Assembly: GCF_005843885.1 (NCBI RefSeq)
Contig: NZ_CP040443.1
Coordinates: 3,286,001 to 3,350,000, forward strand
Direction: 5' to 3'
From: Escherichia sp. E4742
Lineage (GTDB): Bacteria; Pseudomonadota; Gammaproteobacteria; Enterobacterales; Enterobacteriaceae
Length of the DNA: 64,000 nt
The notes below the pieces were generated by a model. The model was not told the DNA's origin and made no database searches. It saw only the letters and a list, made by a program, of their open reading frames with translations. Shown here one piece after another: positions 56,850-64,000 of this stretch; position 1 is the stretch's first letter, and each line of letters starts with the position of its first letter. Made by a program: the position numbers and the translations under genes.

Positions 56850-58436
56850 TTAATTTTTTAGCCGCCGCCAGAACGTCGTTCGGCTGACGCCTAAATAATT
56901 CGCTGCTGCTGTTTTATCACCATCAAATTTCTCCAGTGCCTGTAGTGGTGTCAGCAAGGGTGGGGCGATGACGTTACCCGATTTTTGTGTCAGCTCTGGC
57001 AATAATTGCTGCAAAAATTGCGGCGTTAAATCCGGCGTCGGTTCCACACTTAAAAATAGCGCCAGCCGCTCCATCATATTACGCAGTTCACGAATATTGC
57101 CCGGCCAGTCGTAGCGCAATAGCACGGTTTCGCTTGCCTGTAACCCCTGGCGTAACGCAGCAGAAAACGGGGCGGCAAGTGCTGCCAGAGACACTTTCAA
57201 AAAGCTTTCCGCCAGCGGCAGAATATCCGCCACTCGCTCACGCAGTGGCGGTAATTGCAGACGCAAAATACTCAGCCGATAAAACAGATCACGACGAAAC
57301 TGCCCTTGCTGCATATCCTCTTCCAGATTGCAGTGAGTGGCGCTAATAACCCGTACATCCACCGGAACAGGCTGATGCCCGCCGACGCGGGTGACCTCTT
57401 TTTCTTCGAGCACCCGCAGCAGCCGAGTCTGCAACGGCAGCGGCATTTCGCCTATCTCGTCAAGAAACAGCGTGCCGCCGTGGGCGATTTCAAACAGCCC
57501 GGCGCGTCCTCCGCGTCGCGAGCCGGTAAACGCCCCTTCCTCATAGCCAAACAGCTCCGCTTCTAGCAGCGATTCGGCAATCGCCCCGCAGTTGACGGCA
57601 ACAAACGGATGCGACTTTTTGCCCTGTCGCGCATCGTGGCGGGCAAAATATTCCCGATGAATCGCCTGGGCCGCCAGTTCTTTGCCCGTTCCCGTTTCCC
57701 CCTCAATCAACACCGCTGCACTGGAGCGGGCATACAGCAAAATAGTCTGCCGTACCTGTTCCATCTGTGGTGATTGACCGAGCATATCGCCCAGCACGTA
57801 ACGAGTACGCAGGGCGTTGCGGGTGGCATCGTGAGTGTTATGGCGTAACGACATGCGCGTCATATCCAGCGCATCGCTGAACGCCTGGCGCACGGTGGCC
57901 GCGGAATAGATAAAAATTCCGGTCATTCCGGCTTCTTCTGCCAGATCGGTAATCAGCCCAGCGCCGACCACCGCTTCGGTGCCGTTGGCTTTTAGCTCGT
58001 TAATCTGCCCGCGCGCGTCTTCTTCGGTAATGTAGCTACGTTGATCGAGGCGCAGATTAAAGGTCTTTTGAAACGCCACCAGTGCCGGAATAGTTTCCTG
58101 ATAGGTGACAACACCAATCGACGAGGTAAGTTTTCCGGCTTTTGCCAGTGCCTGTAACACATCGTAGCCGCTCGGTTTAATCAAAATAACTGGCACTGAC
58201 AGGCGGCTTTTCAGGTACGCGCCGTTAGAGCCAGCAGCGATGATGGCGTCGCAGCGTTCGTTTGCCAGTTTCTTGCGGATGTAGGTCACCGCTTTTTCAA
58301 AGCCAAGCTGGATAGGGGTAATATTCGCCAGGTGATCAAACTCGAGGCTGATATCGCGAAACAGCTCGAACAGGCGCGTCACCGATACCGTCCAGATAAC
58401 CGGTTTGTCGTCATTCAGCCGTGGTGGATGTGCCAT
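56850..58436 (-). CDS. prpR: PrpR, sigma-54-dependent activator of propionate catabolism
   Basis: 528 residues from the ATG at 58436 (MAHPPRLNDD), the known start. An N-terminal PrpR_N sensory domain (about 1-190) binds 2-methylcitrate. The AAA+ domain carries Walker A GETGTGKE, the sigma-54 contact loop in its GAFTGS form, Walker B TLFLDEIGEM and the arginine-finger region FRRDLFYRL. A Fis-type HTH ends the protein (GDKTAAANYLGVSRTTFWRRL). It is divergent from prpBCDE and activates it when propionate is degraded. Confidence 0.96.
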   Translation of the reverse strand: MAHPPRLNDDKPVIWTVSVTRLFELFRDISLEFDHLANITPIQLGFEKAVTYIRKKLANERCDAIIAAGSNGAYLKSRLSVPVILIKPSGYDVLQALAKAGKLTSSIGVVTYQETIPALVAFQKTFNLRLDQRSYITEEDARGQINELKANGTEAVVGAGLITDLAEEAGMTGIFIYSAATVRQAFSDALDMTRMSLRHNTHDATRNALRTRYVLGDMLGQSPQMEQVRQTILLYARSSAAVLIEGETGTGKELAAQAIHREYFARHDARQGKKSHPFVAVNCGAIAESLLEAELFGYEEGAFTGSRRGGRAGLFEIAHGGTLFLDEIGEMPLPLQTRLLRVLEEKEVTRVGGHQPVPVDVRVISATHCNLEEDMQQGQFRRDLFYRLSILRLQLPPLRERVADILPLAESFLKVSLAALAAPFSAALRQGLQASETVLLRYDWPGNIRELRNMMERLALFLSVEPTPDLTPQFLQQLLPELTQKSGNVIAPPLLTPLQALEKFDGDKTAAANYLGVSRTTFWRRLKN

Positions 58437-58479
58437 AGCGCACCGCAAAGTTAAGAAACCGAATATTGGGTTTAGTCTT

Positions 58480-58535
58480 GTTTCATAATTGTTGCAATGA
58501 AACGCAGTGAAACAGTGTCTGAAACGTTAACTGAA
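58480..58535. promoter_or_regulatory. Probable PrpR binding region
   Basis: An inverted repeat GTTTCAT (58480-58486)/ATGAAAC (58497-58503) is followed by three more GAAAC half-sites near 58510, 58521 and 58533. They lie about 80-140 bases upstream of the prpB sigma-54 promoter, where an enhancer-binding activator would be expected. Confidence 0.7.
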
Positions 58536-58612
58536 ACGCATATTTGCGGATTACTTCATGAATTTATTGCTAACAAATTGAAATTAAACATTTAATTCAA
58601 TTCAGATAATTG

Positions 58613-58628
58613 TGGCACACCCCTTGCT
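58613..58628 (+). promoter_or_regulatory. Sigma-54 promoter of prpBCDE
   Basis: TGGCAC (58613-58618), five bases, then TTGCT (58624-58628) match the -24/-12 sigma-54 consensus (GG and GC dinucleotides 12 bases apart). It lies 47 bases upstream of the prpB ATG. Confidence 0.92.
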
Positions 58629-58674
58629 TTGTCTTTATCAATGCAAATAACAAGTTGATAACAAAGGATGGGCT

Positions 58675-59565
58675 ATGTCTCTACACTCTCCAGGTAAAGC
58701 GTTTCGCGCGGCACTAAGCAAAGAAACCCCGTTGCAAATTGTCGGCACCATCAACGCTAACCATGCGCTGCTGGCACAGCGTGCCGGATATCAGGCGATT
58801 TATCTCTCCGGCGGTGGCGTGGCGGCAGGTTCGCTGGGGCTGCCCGATCTCGGTATTTCTACCCTTGATGATGTGCTGACCGATATTCGCCGTATCACCG
58901 ACGTTTGCTCGCTGCCGCTGCTGGTTGATGCCGATATCGGTTTTGGTTCTTCGGCTTTTAACGTTGCCCGCACCGTGAAATCGATGATTAAAGCGGGCGC
59001 GGCGGGATTGCATATTGAAGATCAGGTTGGTGCGAAACGCTGCGGCCATCGCCCGAACAAAGCGATCGTCTCGAAAGAAGAGATGGTGGATCGGATCCGC
59101 GCAGCGGTGGATGCGAAAACCGATCCTGATTTTGTGATCATGGCGCGCACTGATGCGCTCGCGGTTGAAGGACTGGATGCCGCGATCGAGCGTGCGCAGG
59201 CCTATGTTGAAGCGGGGGCCGAGATGCTGTTCCCGGAAGCGATTACCGAACTCGCCATGTACCGCCAGTTTTCCGATGCGGTGCAGGTGCCGATCCTCGC
59301 CAACATTACCGAATTTGGCGCCACGCCACTGTTCACCACCGATGAATTACGCAGCGCCCATGTCGCAATGGCGCTTTACCCGCTTTCAGCGTTCCGCGCC
59401 ATGAACCGCGCCGCTGAACATGTCTACAACGTCCTGCGCCAGGAAGGCACGCAGAAAAGCGTCATCGACACCATGCAGACCCGCAACGAGCTGTACGAAA
59501 GCATCAACTATTACCAGTACGAAGAGAAGCTCGACGACCTGTTTGCCCGTAGTCAGGCGAAATAA
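58675..59565 (+). CDS. prpB: 2-methylisocitrate lyase
   Basis: 296 residues of the isocitrate lyase/PEP mutase TIM-barrel family. It cleaves 2-methylisocitrate to pyruvate and succinate, the last step of the 2-methylcitrate cycle. Key features are LVDADIGFG (metal Asp), IEDQVGAKRCGH with the catalytic Cys near 123, and ARTDALAVEG. SD AAGGATG precedes the ATG, and it is the first gene of the operon. Confidence 0.97.
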   Translation: MSLHSPGKAFRAALSKETPLQIVGTINANHALLAQRAGYQAIYLSGGGVAAGSLGLPDLGISTLDDVLTDIRRITDVCSLPLLVDADIGFGSSAFNVARTVKSMIKAGAAGLHIEDQVGAKRCGHRPNKAIVSKEEMVDRIRAAVDAKTDPDFVIMARTDALAVEGLDAAIERAQAYVEAGAEMLFPEAITELAMYRQFSDAVQVPILANITEFGATPLFTTDELRSAHVAMALYPLSAFRAMNRAAEHVYNVLRQEGTQKSVIDTMQTRNELYESINYYQYEEKLDDLFARSQAK

Positions 59566-59589
59566 AAAACGCCCGTTGGTTGTATTCGA

Positions 59590-60056
59590 CAACCGATGCC
59601 TGATGCGTCGCTGACGCGACTTATCAGGCCTACGGGGTGCACTGAACTGTAGGTCGGATAAGACGCATAGCGTCGCATCCGACAACCGATGCCTGATGCG
59701 CCGCTGACGCGACTTATCAGGCCTACGAGGTGAACTGAACTGTAGGTCGGATAAGACGCATGGCATCGCATCCGACAACCGATGCCTGATGCGCCGCTGA
59801 CGCGACTTATCAGGCCTACGGGTGTACTGAACTGTAGGTCGGATAAGACGCATGGCGTCGCATCCGACAACCGATGCCTGATGCGCCGCTGACGCGACTT
59901 ATCAGACCTGCGAGGTGAACTGAACTGTAGGTCGGATAAGACGCATAGCGTCGCATCCGACAACCGATGCCTGATGCGCCGCTGACGCGACTTATCAGGC
60001 CTACGAGGCGTGCTGAATTGTAGGTCGGATAAGACGCTTAGCGTCGCATCCGACAA
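59590..60056. repeat. BIME array of about five units between prpB and prpC
   Basis: The unit, about 93 bases long, contains TAGGTCGGATAAGACGCA..CGCATCCGAC and TGCCTGATGCGCC..TTATCAGGCC as two inverted elements. ACTGAACTG marks unit starts at 59641, 59734, 59826 and 59919, with a variant near 60011 and a partial unit at 59590. The copies are almost identical. They lie inside the prpBCDE operon. Confidence 0.93.
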
Positions 60057-60096
60057 CAATCTCGACCCTACAAATGATAACAATGACGAGGACAAC

Positions 60097-61266
60097 ATGA
60101 GCGACACAACGATCCTGCAAAACAGTACCCATGTCATTAAACCGAAAAAATCTGTGGCACTTTCCGGCGTTCCGGCGGGCAATACGGCGCTCTGCACCGT
60201 GGGTAAAAGCGGCAATGACCTGCATTACCGCGGCTACGATATTCTTGATCTGGCAGAACATTGCGAATTTGAAGAAGTGGCACATCTGCTGATCCACGGC
60301 AAACTGCCGACCCGTGACGAACTCGCCGCTTACAAAACGAAACTGAAAGCTCTGCGCGGCTTACCGGCTAACGTGCGTACCGTGCTGGAGGCCTTGCCTG
60401 CTGCGTCGCACCCGATGGATGTTATGCGCACAGGCGTTTCCGCGCTCGGCTGCACGCTGCCGGAAAAAGAGGGGCATACCGTCTCTGGCGCGCGGGATAT
60501 TGCCGACAAACTGCTGGCGTCGCTGAGCTCGATTCTTCTCTACTGGTATCACTACAGCCACAACGGCGAACGCATCCAGCCGGAAACCGATGACGACTCA
60601 ATAGGCGGTCACTTCCTGCATCTGCTGCACGGCGAAAAGCCGTCGCAAAGTTGGGAAAAGGCGATGCAAATTTCGCTGGTGCTGTACGCCGAGCACGAGT
60701 TTAACGCCTCCACCTTTACCAGCCGGGTTATTGCGGGTACAGGCTCGGATATGTACTCAGCCATTATTGGCGCGATTGGCGCACTGCGCGGGCCGAAACA
60801 CGGCGGGGCGAATGAAGTGTCACTGGAGATCCAACAACGCTACGAAACGCCGGACGAAGCCGAAGCAGATATCCGCAAGCGCGTGGAAAACAAAGAAGTG
60901 GTGATTGGTTTTGGGCATCCGGTTTATACCATCGCCGACCCGCGCCATCAGGTGATCAAGCGTGTGGCGAAGCAGCTCTCGCAGGAAGGCGGTTCGCTGA
61001 AGATGTACAACATTGCCGATCGCCTGGAAACGGTGATGTGGGAGACGAAAAAGATGTTCCCCAATCTCGACTGGTTCTCCGCTGTTTCCTACAACATGAT
61101 GGGCGTTCCCACCGAGATGTTCACACCACTGTTTGTTATCGCCCGCGTCACCGGCTGGGCGGCGCACATTATCGAACAACGTCAGGACAACAAAATTATC
61201 CGTCCTTCTGCCAATTACGTTGGACCGGAAGACCGTCCGTTTGTCGCGCTGGATAAGCGCCAGTAA
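60097..61266 (+). CDS. prpC: 2-methylcitrate synthase
   Basis: 389 residues from the ATG at 60097 (MSDTTILQNS), the known start; the upstream in-frame extension runs into the REP array. It is a citrate-synthase-family enzyme condensing propionyl-CoA and oxaloacetate. Active-site motifs include GLRGPKHGGANE-type histidine (ALRGPKHGGANE here), GFGHPVYTIADPRHQ and WFSAVSYNMMG. SD AATGACGAGGA precedes it. prpD follows after 33 bases. Confidence 0.97.
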   Translation: MSDTTILQNSTHVIKPKKSVALSGVPAGNTALCTVGKSGNDLHYRGYDILDLAEHCEFEEVAHLLIHGKLPTRDELAAYKTKLKALRGLPANVRTVLEALPAASHPMDVMRTGVSALGCTLPEKEGHTVSGARDIADKLLASLSSILLYWYHYSHNGERIQPETDDDSIGGHFLHLLHGEKPSQSWEKAMQISLVLYAEHEFNASTFTSRVIAGTGSDMYSAIIGAIGALRGPKHGGANEVSLEIQQRYETPDEAEADIRKRVENKEVVIGFGHPVYTIADPRHQVIKRVAKQLSQEGGSLKMYNIADRLETVMWETKKMFPNLDWFSAVSYNMMGVPTEMFTPLFVIARVTGWAAHIIEQRQDNKIIRPSANYVGPEDRPFVALDKRQ

Positions 61267-61299
61267 ACCTCTACGAATAACAATAAGGAAACGTACCCA

Positions 61300-62751
61300 A
61301 TGTCAGCTCAAATCAACAACATCCGCCCGGAATTCGACCGTGAAATCGTTGATATCGTCGATTACGTAATGAATTACGAAATCAGCTCCAGAATGGCCTA
61401 CGACACCGCCCATTACTGCCTGCTCGACACGCTCGGCTGCGGTCTGGAAGCTCTCGAATACCCGGCCTGTAAAAAACTGCTGGGGCCAATTGTTCCTGGC
61501 ACCGTCGTACCTAACGGCGTGCGCGTCCCCGGAACTCAGTTCCAGCTCGACCCCGTCCAGGCGGCATTTAATATCGGCGCGATGATCCGCTGGCTCGATT
61601 TCAACGATACCTGGCTTGCGGCGGAGTGGGGCCATCCTTCCGACAACCTCGGCGGCATTCTGGCAACGGCGGACTGGCTTTCGCGCAACGCGGTCGCCAG
61701 CGGCAAAGCGCCGTTGACCATGAAACAAGTGCTGACCGGAATGATCAAAGCCCATGAAATTCAGGGCTGCATCGCGCTGGAAAACTCCTTTAACCGCGTC
61801 GGTCTCGACCACGTTCTGTTAGTGAAAGTGGCTTCCACCGCCGTGGTCGCAGAAATGCTCGGCCTGACCCGCGAGGAAATTCTCAACGCCGTTTCGCTGG
61901 CGTGGGTGGACGGTCAGTCGCTGCGCACCTATCGCCATGCGCCGAACACCGGCACGCGTAAATCCTGGGCGGCGGGCGATGCCACTTCCCGCGCGGTACG
62001 TCTGGCACTGATGGCGAAAACGGGCGAAATGGGTTACCCGTCAGCCCTGACTGCGCCTGTGTGGGGCTTCTACGACGTCTCCTTTAAAGGTGAGTCGTTC
62101 CGCTTCCAGCGCCCGTACGGTTCTTACGTCATGGAAAATGTGCTGTTCAAAATCTCCTTCCCGGCGGAGTTCCACTCCCAGACGGCCGTTGAAGCGGCGA
62201 TGACGCTCTATGAACAGATGCAGGCAGCAGGCAAAACAGCGGCGGATATCGAAAAAGTGACCATTCGCACCCACGAAGCCTGTATTCGCATCATCGACAA
62301 AAAAGGGCCGCTCAATAACCCGGCAGACCGCGACCACTGCATTCAGTATATGGTGGCGATCCCGCTGCTGTTCGGGCGCTTAACGGCGGCAGATTACGAA
62401 GACAAGGTTGCGCAAGATAAACGCATTGACGCCCTGCGTGAGAAGATCAATTGCTTTGAAGATCCGGCGTTTACCGCTGACTACCACGACCCGGAAAAAC
62501 GCGCCATCGCCAACGCTATTACCCTTGAGTTCACCGACGGTACGCGCTTTGAAGAAGTGGTGGTGGAGTACCCAATTGGTCATGCCCGTCGCCGTCAGGA
62601 TGGCATTCCGAAGCTGGTCGATAAATTCAAAATCAATCTCGCGCGCCAGTTCCCGACTCGCCAACAGCAGCGCATTCTGGAGGTTTCTCTCGACAGAGCT
62701 CGCCTGGAACAGATGCCGGTCAATGAGTATCTCGACCTGTACGTCATTTAA
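61300..62751 (+). CDS. prpD: 2-methylcitrate dehydratase
   Basis: 483 residues, standard length, MmgE/PrpD family. It dehydrates 2-methylcitrate to 2-methylaconitate (and can hydrate it), without an iron-sulfur cluster. Conserved stretches include DTLGCGLEAL, RWLDFNDTW, EWGHPSDNLGG, KSWAAGDATSRAV and KISFPAEFHSQTAVEA. SD AAGGAAACG precedes it. prpE follows after 39 bases. Confidence 0.97.
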   Translation: MSAQINNIRPEFDREIVDIVDYVMNYEISSRMAYDTAHYCLLDTLGCGLEALEYPACKKLLGPIVPGTVVPNGVRVPGTQFQLDPVQAAFNIGAMIRWLDFNDTWLAAEWGHPSDNLGGILATADWLSRNAVASGKAPLTMKQVLTGMIKAHEIQGCIALENSFNRVGLDHVLLVKVASTAVVAEMLGLTREEILNAVSLAWVDGQSLRTYRHAPNTGTRKSWAAGDATSRAVRLALMAKTGEMGYPSALTAPVWGFYDVSFKGESFRFQRPYGSYVMENVLFKISFPAEFHSQTAVEAAMTLYEQMQAAGKTAADIEKVTIRTHEACIRIIDKKGPLNNPADRDHCIQYMVAIPLLFGRLTAADYEDKVAQDKRIDALREKINCFEDPAFTADYHDPEKRAIANAITLEFTDGTRFEEVVVEYPIGHARRRQDGIPKLVDKFKINLARQFPTRQQQRILEVSLDRARLEQMPVNEYLDLYVI

Positions 62752-62790
62752 GCAAACAGCGGTAAGGCGTAAGTTCAACAGGAGAGCATT

Positions 62791-64000
62791 ATGTCTTTTA
62801 GCGAATTTTATCAGCGTTCGATTAACGAACCGGAGCAGTTCTGGGCTGAGCAGGCTCAGCGTATTGACTGGCAGACGCCCTTTACGCAAACGCTCGATCA
62901 CAGCAATCCGCCGTTTGCCCGTTGGTTTTGTGAAGGCCGAACCAACTTGTGCCACAACGCCATCGATCGCTGGCTGGAGAAACAGCCAGAGGCGCTGGCA
63001 TTGATTGCCGTCTCTTCAGAAACAGAAGAAGAGCGCACCTTTACCTTTCGCCAGCTTCATGACGAAGTGAACGCGGTGGCGTCAATGCTGCGCTCGCTGG
63101 GCGTGCAGCGCGGCGATCGAGTGCTGGTGTATATGCCGATGATTGCCGAAGCGCATATTACGCTACTGGCCTGCGCGCGCATTGGTGCTATTCACTCGGT
63201 TGTATTTGGTGGATTTGCCTCGCACAGCGTGGCGGCGCGGATTGATGACGCTAAACCGGTGCTGATTGTCTCGGCTGATGCCGGAGCGCGTGGTGGCAAA
63301 ATCATTCCGTATAAAAAATTGCTCGACGATGCGATAAGCCAGGCGCAGCACCAGCCGCGCCACGTTTTACTGGTGGATCGCGGGCTGACGAAAATGGCGC
63401 GCGTCAGTGGGCGGGATGTCGATTTCGCTTCGTTGCGTCATCAGCATATTGGTGCGCGAGTCCCCGTGGCCTGGCTGGAATCCAACGAAACCTCCTGCAT
63501 TCTCTACACCTCTGGCACGACCGGCAAACCTAAAGGCGTGCAGCGTGACGTCGGCGGATATGCGGTAGCGCTGGCGACCTCGATGGACACCATTTTTGGC
63601 GGCAAAGCGGGCGGTGTGTTCTTTTGCGCATCGGATATCGGCTGGGTGGTGGGGCATTCGTATATCGTCTACGCGCCGCTGCTGGCGGGGATGGCGACCA
63701 TTGTTTACGAAGGATTACCGACCTGGCCTGACTGCGGCGTGTGGTGGAAAATCGTCGAGAAATATCAGGTGAGCCGGATGTTCTCAGCGCCGACCGCCAT
63801 TCGCGTGCTGAAAAAATTCCCTACCGCTGAAATTCGCAAACACGATCTCTCGTCGCTGGAAGTGCTCTATCTGGCTGGAGAACCGCTGGACGAGCCGACC
63901 GCCAGTTGGGTGAGCAATACGCTGGATGTGCCGGTCATCGACAACTACTGGCAGACCGAATCCGGCTGGCCGATTATGGCGATTGCTCGCGGTCTGGACG
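62791..64000 (+). CDS. prpE: Propionyl-CoA synthetase, N-terminal part (runs off the window)
   Basis: 403 codons of an open frame starting MSFSEFYQRSINEPEQFW, the known PrpE start; the full protein is about 628 residues, so about two thirds is visible. It is an acyl-adenylate-forming (ANL) enzyme activating propionate to propionyl-CoA. The nucleotide-binding P-loop YTSGTTGKPKG lies near residue 239. The adenine-binding and catalytic NYWQTESGWP stretch is present near 386-395. The SD is AGGAGAG. It is the last gene of prpBCDE. Confidence 0.97.
   Translation, partial: MSFSEFYQRSINEPEQFWAEQAQRIDWQTPFTQTLDHSNPPFARWFCEGRTNLCHNAIDRWLEKQPEALALIAVSSETEEERTFTFRQLHDEVNAVASMLRSLGVQRGDRVLVYMPMIAEAHITLLACARIGAIHSVVFGGFASHSVAARIDDAKPVLIVSADAGARGGKIIPYKKLLDDAISQAQHQPRHVLLVDRGLTKMARVSGRDVDFASLRHQHIGARVPVAWLESNETSCILYTSGTTGKPKGVQRDVGGYAVALATSMDTIFGGKAGGVFFCASDIGWVVGHSYIVYAPLLAGMATIVYEGLPTWPDCGVWWKIVEKYQVSRMFSAPTAIRVLKKFPTAEIRKHDLSSLEVLYLAGEPLDEPTASWVSNTLDVPVIDNYWQTESGWPIMAIARGLD

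Noticed and set aside
60010..60096. Upstream extension of the prpC reading frame
   Set aside because: It runs through the last REP unit; the ATG at 60097 with GAGGA upstream gives the standard 389-residue enzyme.
59386..60215. Minus-strand open frames with repeated RRPDKSRQRRIRHRLSDA-type peptides over prpB-prpC
   Set aside because: These are also translations of the tandem REP array; true coding lies on the plus strand.

Overview
The window is chromosomal DNA of an Escherichia coli strain that is not K-12. Most proteins match, nearly residue for residue from memory, the K-12 products of lafU-dinB-yafP, prfH-pepD-gpt-frsA-crl-phoE-proBA-thrW, ykgA/ykgEFG, yahA-yahO and prpRBCDE, in the usual order. 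The differences are the K-12 prophage CP4-6 missing at thrW, several accessory gene blocks, and genes intact here that are truncated or absent in K-12. Assignments rest on recognising families and motifs by eye; no database search was possible.

Layout. 1-1218: end of a lateral-flagellar (Flag-2) locus, with the lafT C-terminus and a full-length lafU. 1255-2793: LexA-boxed dinB joined directly to yafP, without the yafNO toxin-antitoxin pair. 2801-4788: an intact RtcB-type RNA ligase/PrfH release-factor operon, a ribosome rescue and repair system, preceded by a good promoter and a 15-codon leader ORF. 4796-12819: housekeeping genes pepD, gpt, frsA, crl, phoE, proBA and tRNA-Thr (thrW). 12820-20948: an accessory block of redox and hydrolase genes (SDR, old yellow enzyme, alpha/beta hydrolase, two aldo-keto reductases) with two LysR regulators. 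21401-25760: the intimin-like adhesin fdeC, with overlapping hairpins in its leader. 25885-31363: a Rob/AraC-type regulator (ykgA), a third aldo-keto reductase and the LutABC-like ykgEFG operon. 31364-36339: a degraded fragment and a large EhaA-type autotransporter.

36427-46580 carries the c-di-GMP phosphodiesterase yahA, regulator yahB, membrane protein yahC, and the yahDEFG-yahIJ cluster. YahEFG plus YahI are paralogues of the oxamate carbamoyltransferase/carbamate kinase proteins (AllHFG/AllK), and YahJ is a probable Tat-exported amidohydrolase; the carbamoyl donor of this version is unknown. 46900-49658 holds an ASCH-domain gene, yahK, a tRNA-like element and a yahN broken by an amber codon. 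49777-56430 is a tandem duplication of about 3.4 kb carrying two AIDA-type autotransporters. The second has a one-base frameshift in an A7 tract within its signal peptide and is therefore off, possibly by phase variation. 56463-64000: yahO, then the propionate (2-methylcitrate cycle) regulator prpR and the sigma-54-driven prpBCDE operon, with a five-unit REP array between prpB and prpC; prpE runs off the window.

The strongest candidates for a second look are the RtcB-PrfH operon with its leader ORF, the A7 switch in the duplicated autotransporter, the YahEFG/I/J carbamoyl pathway, the tRNA-like element at 48898-48978 and the fdeC leader hairpins.
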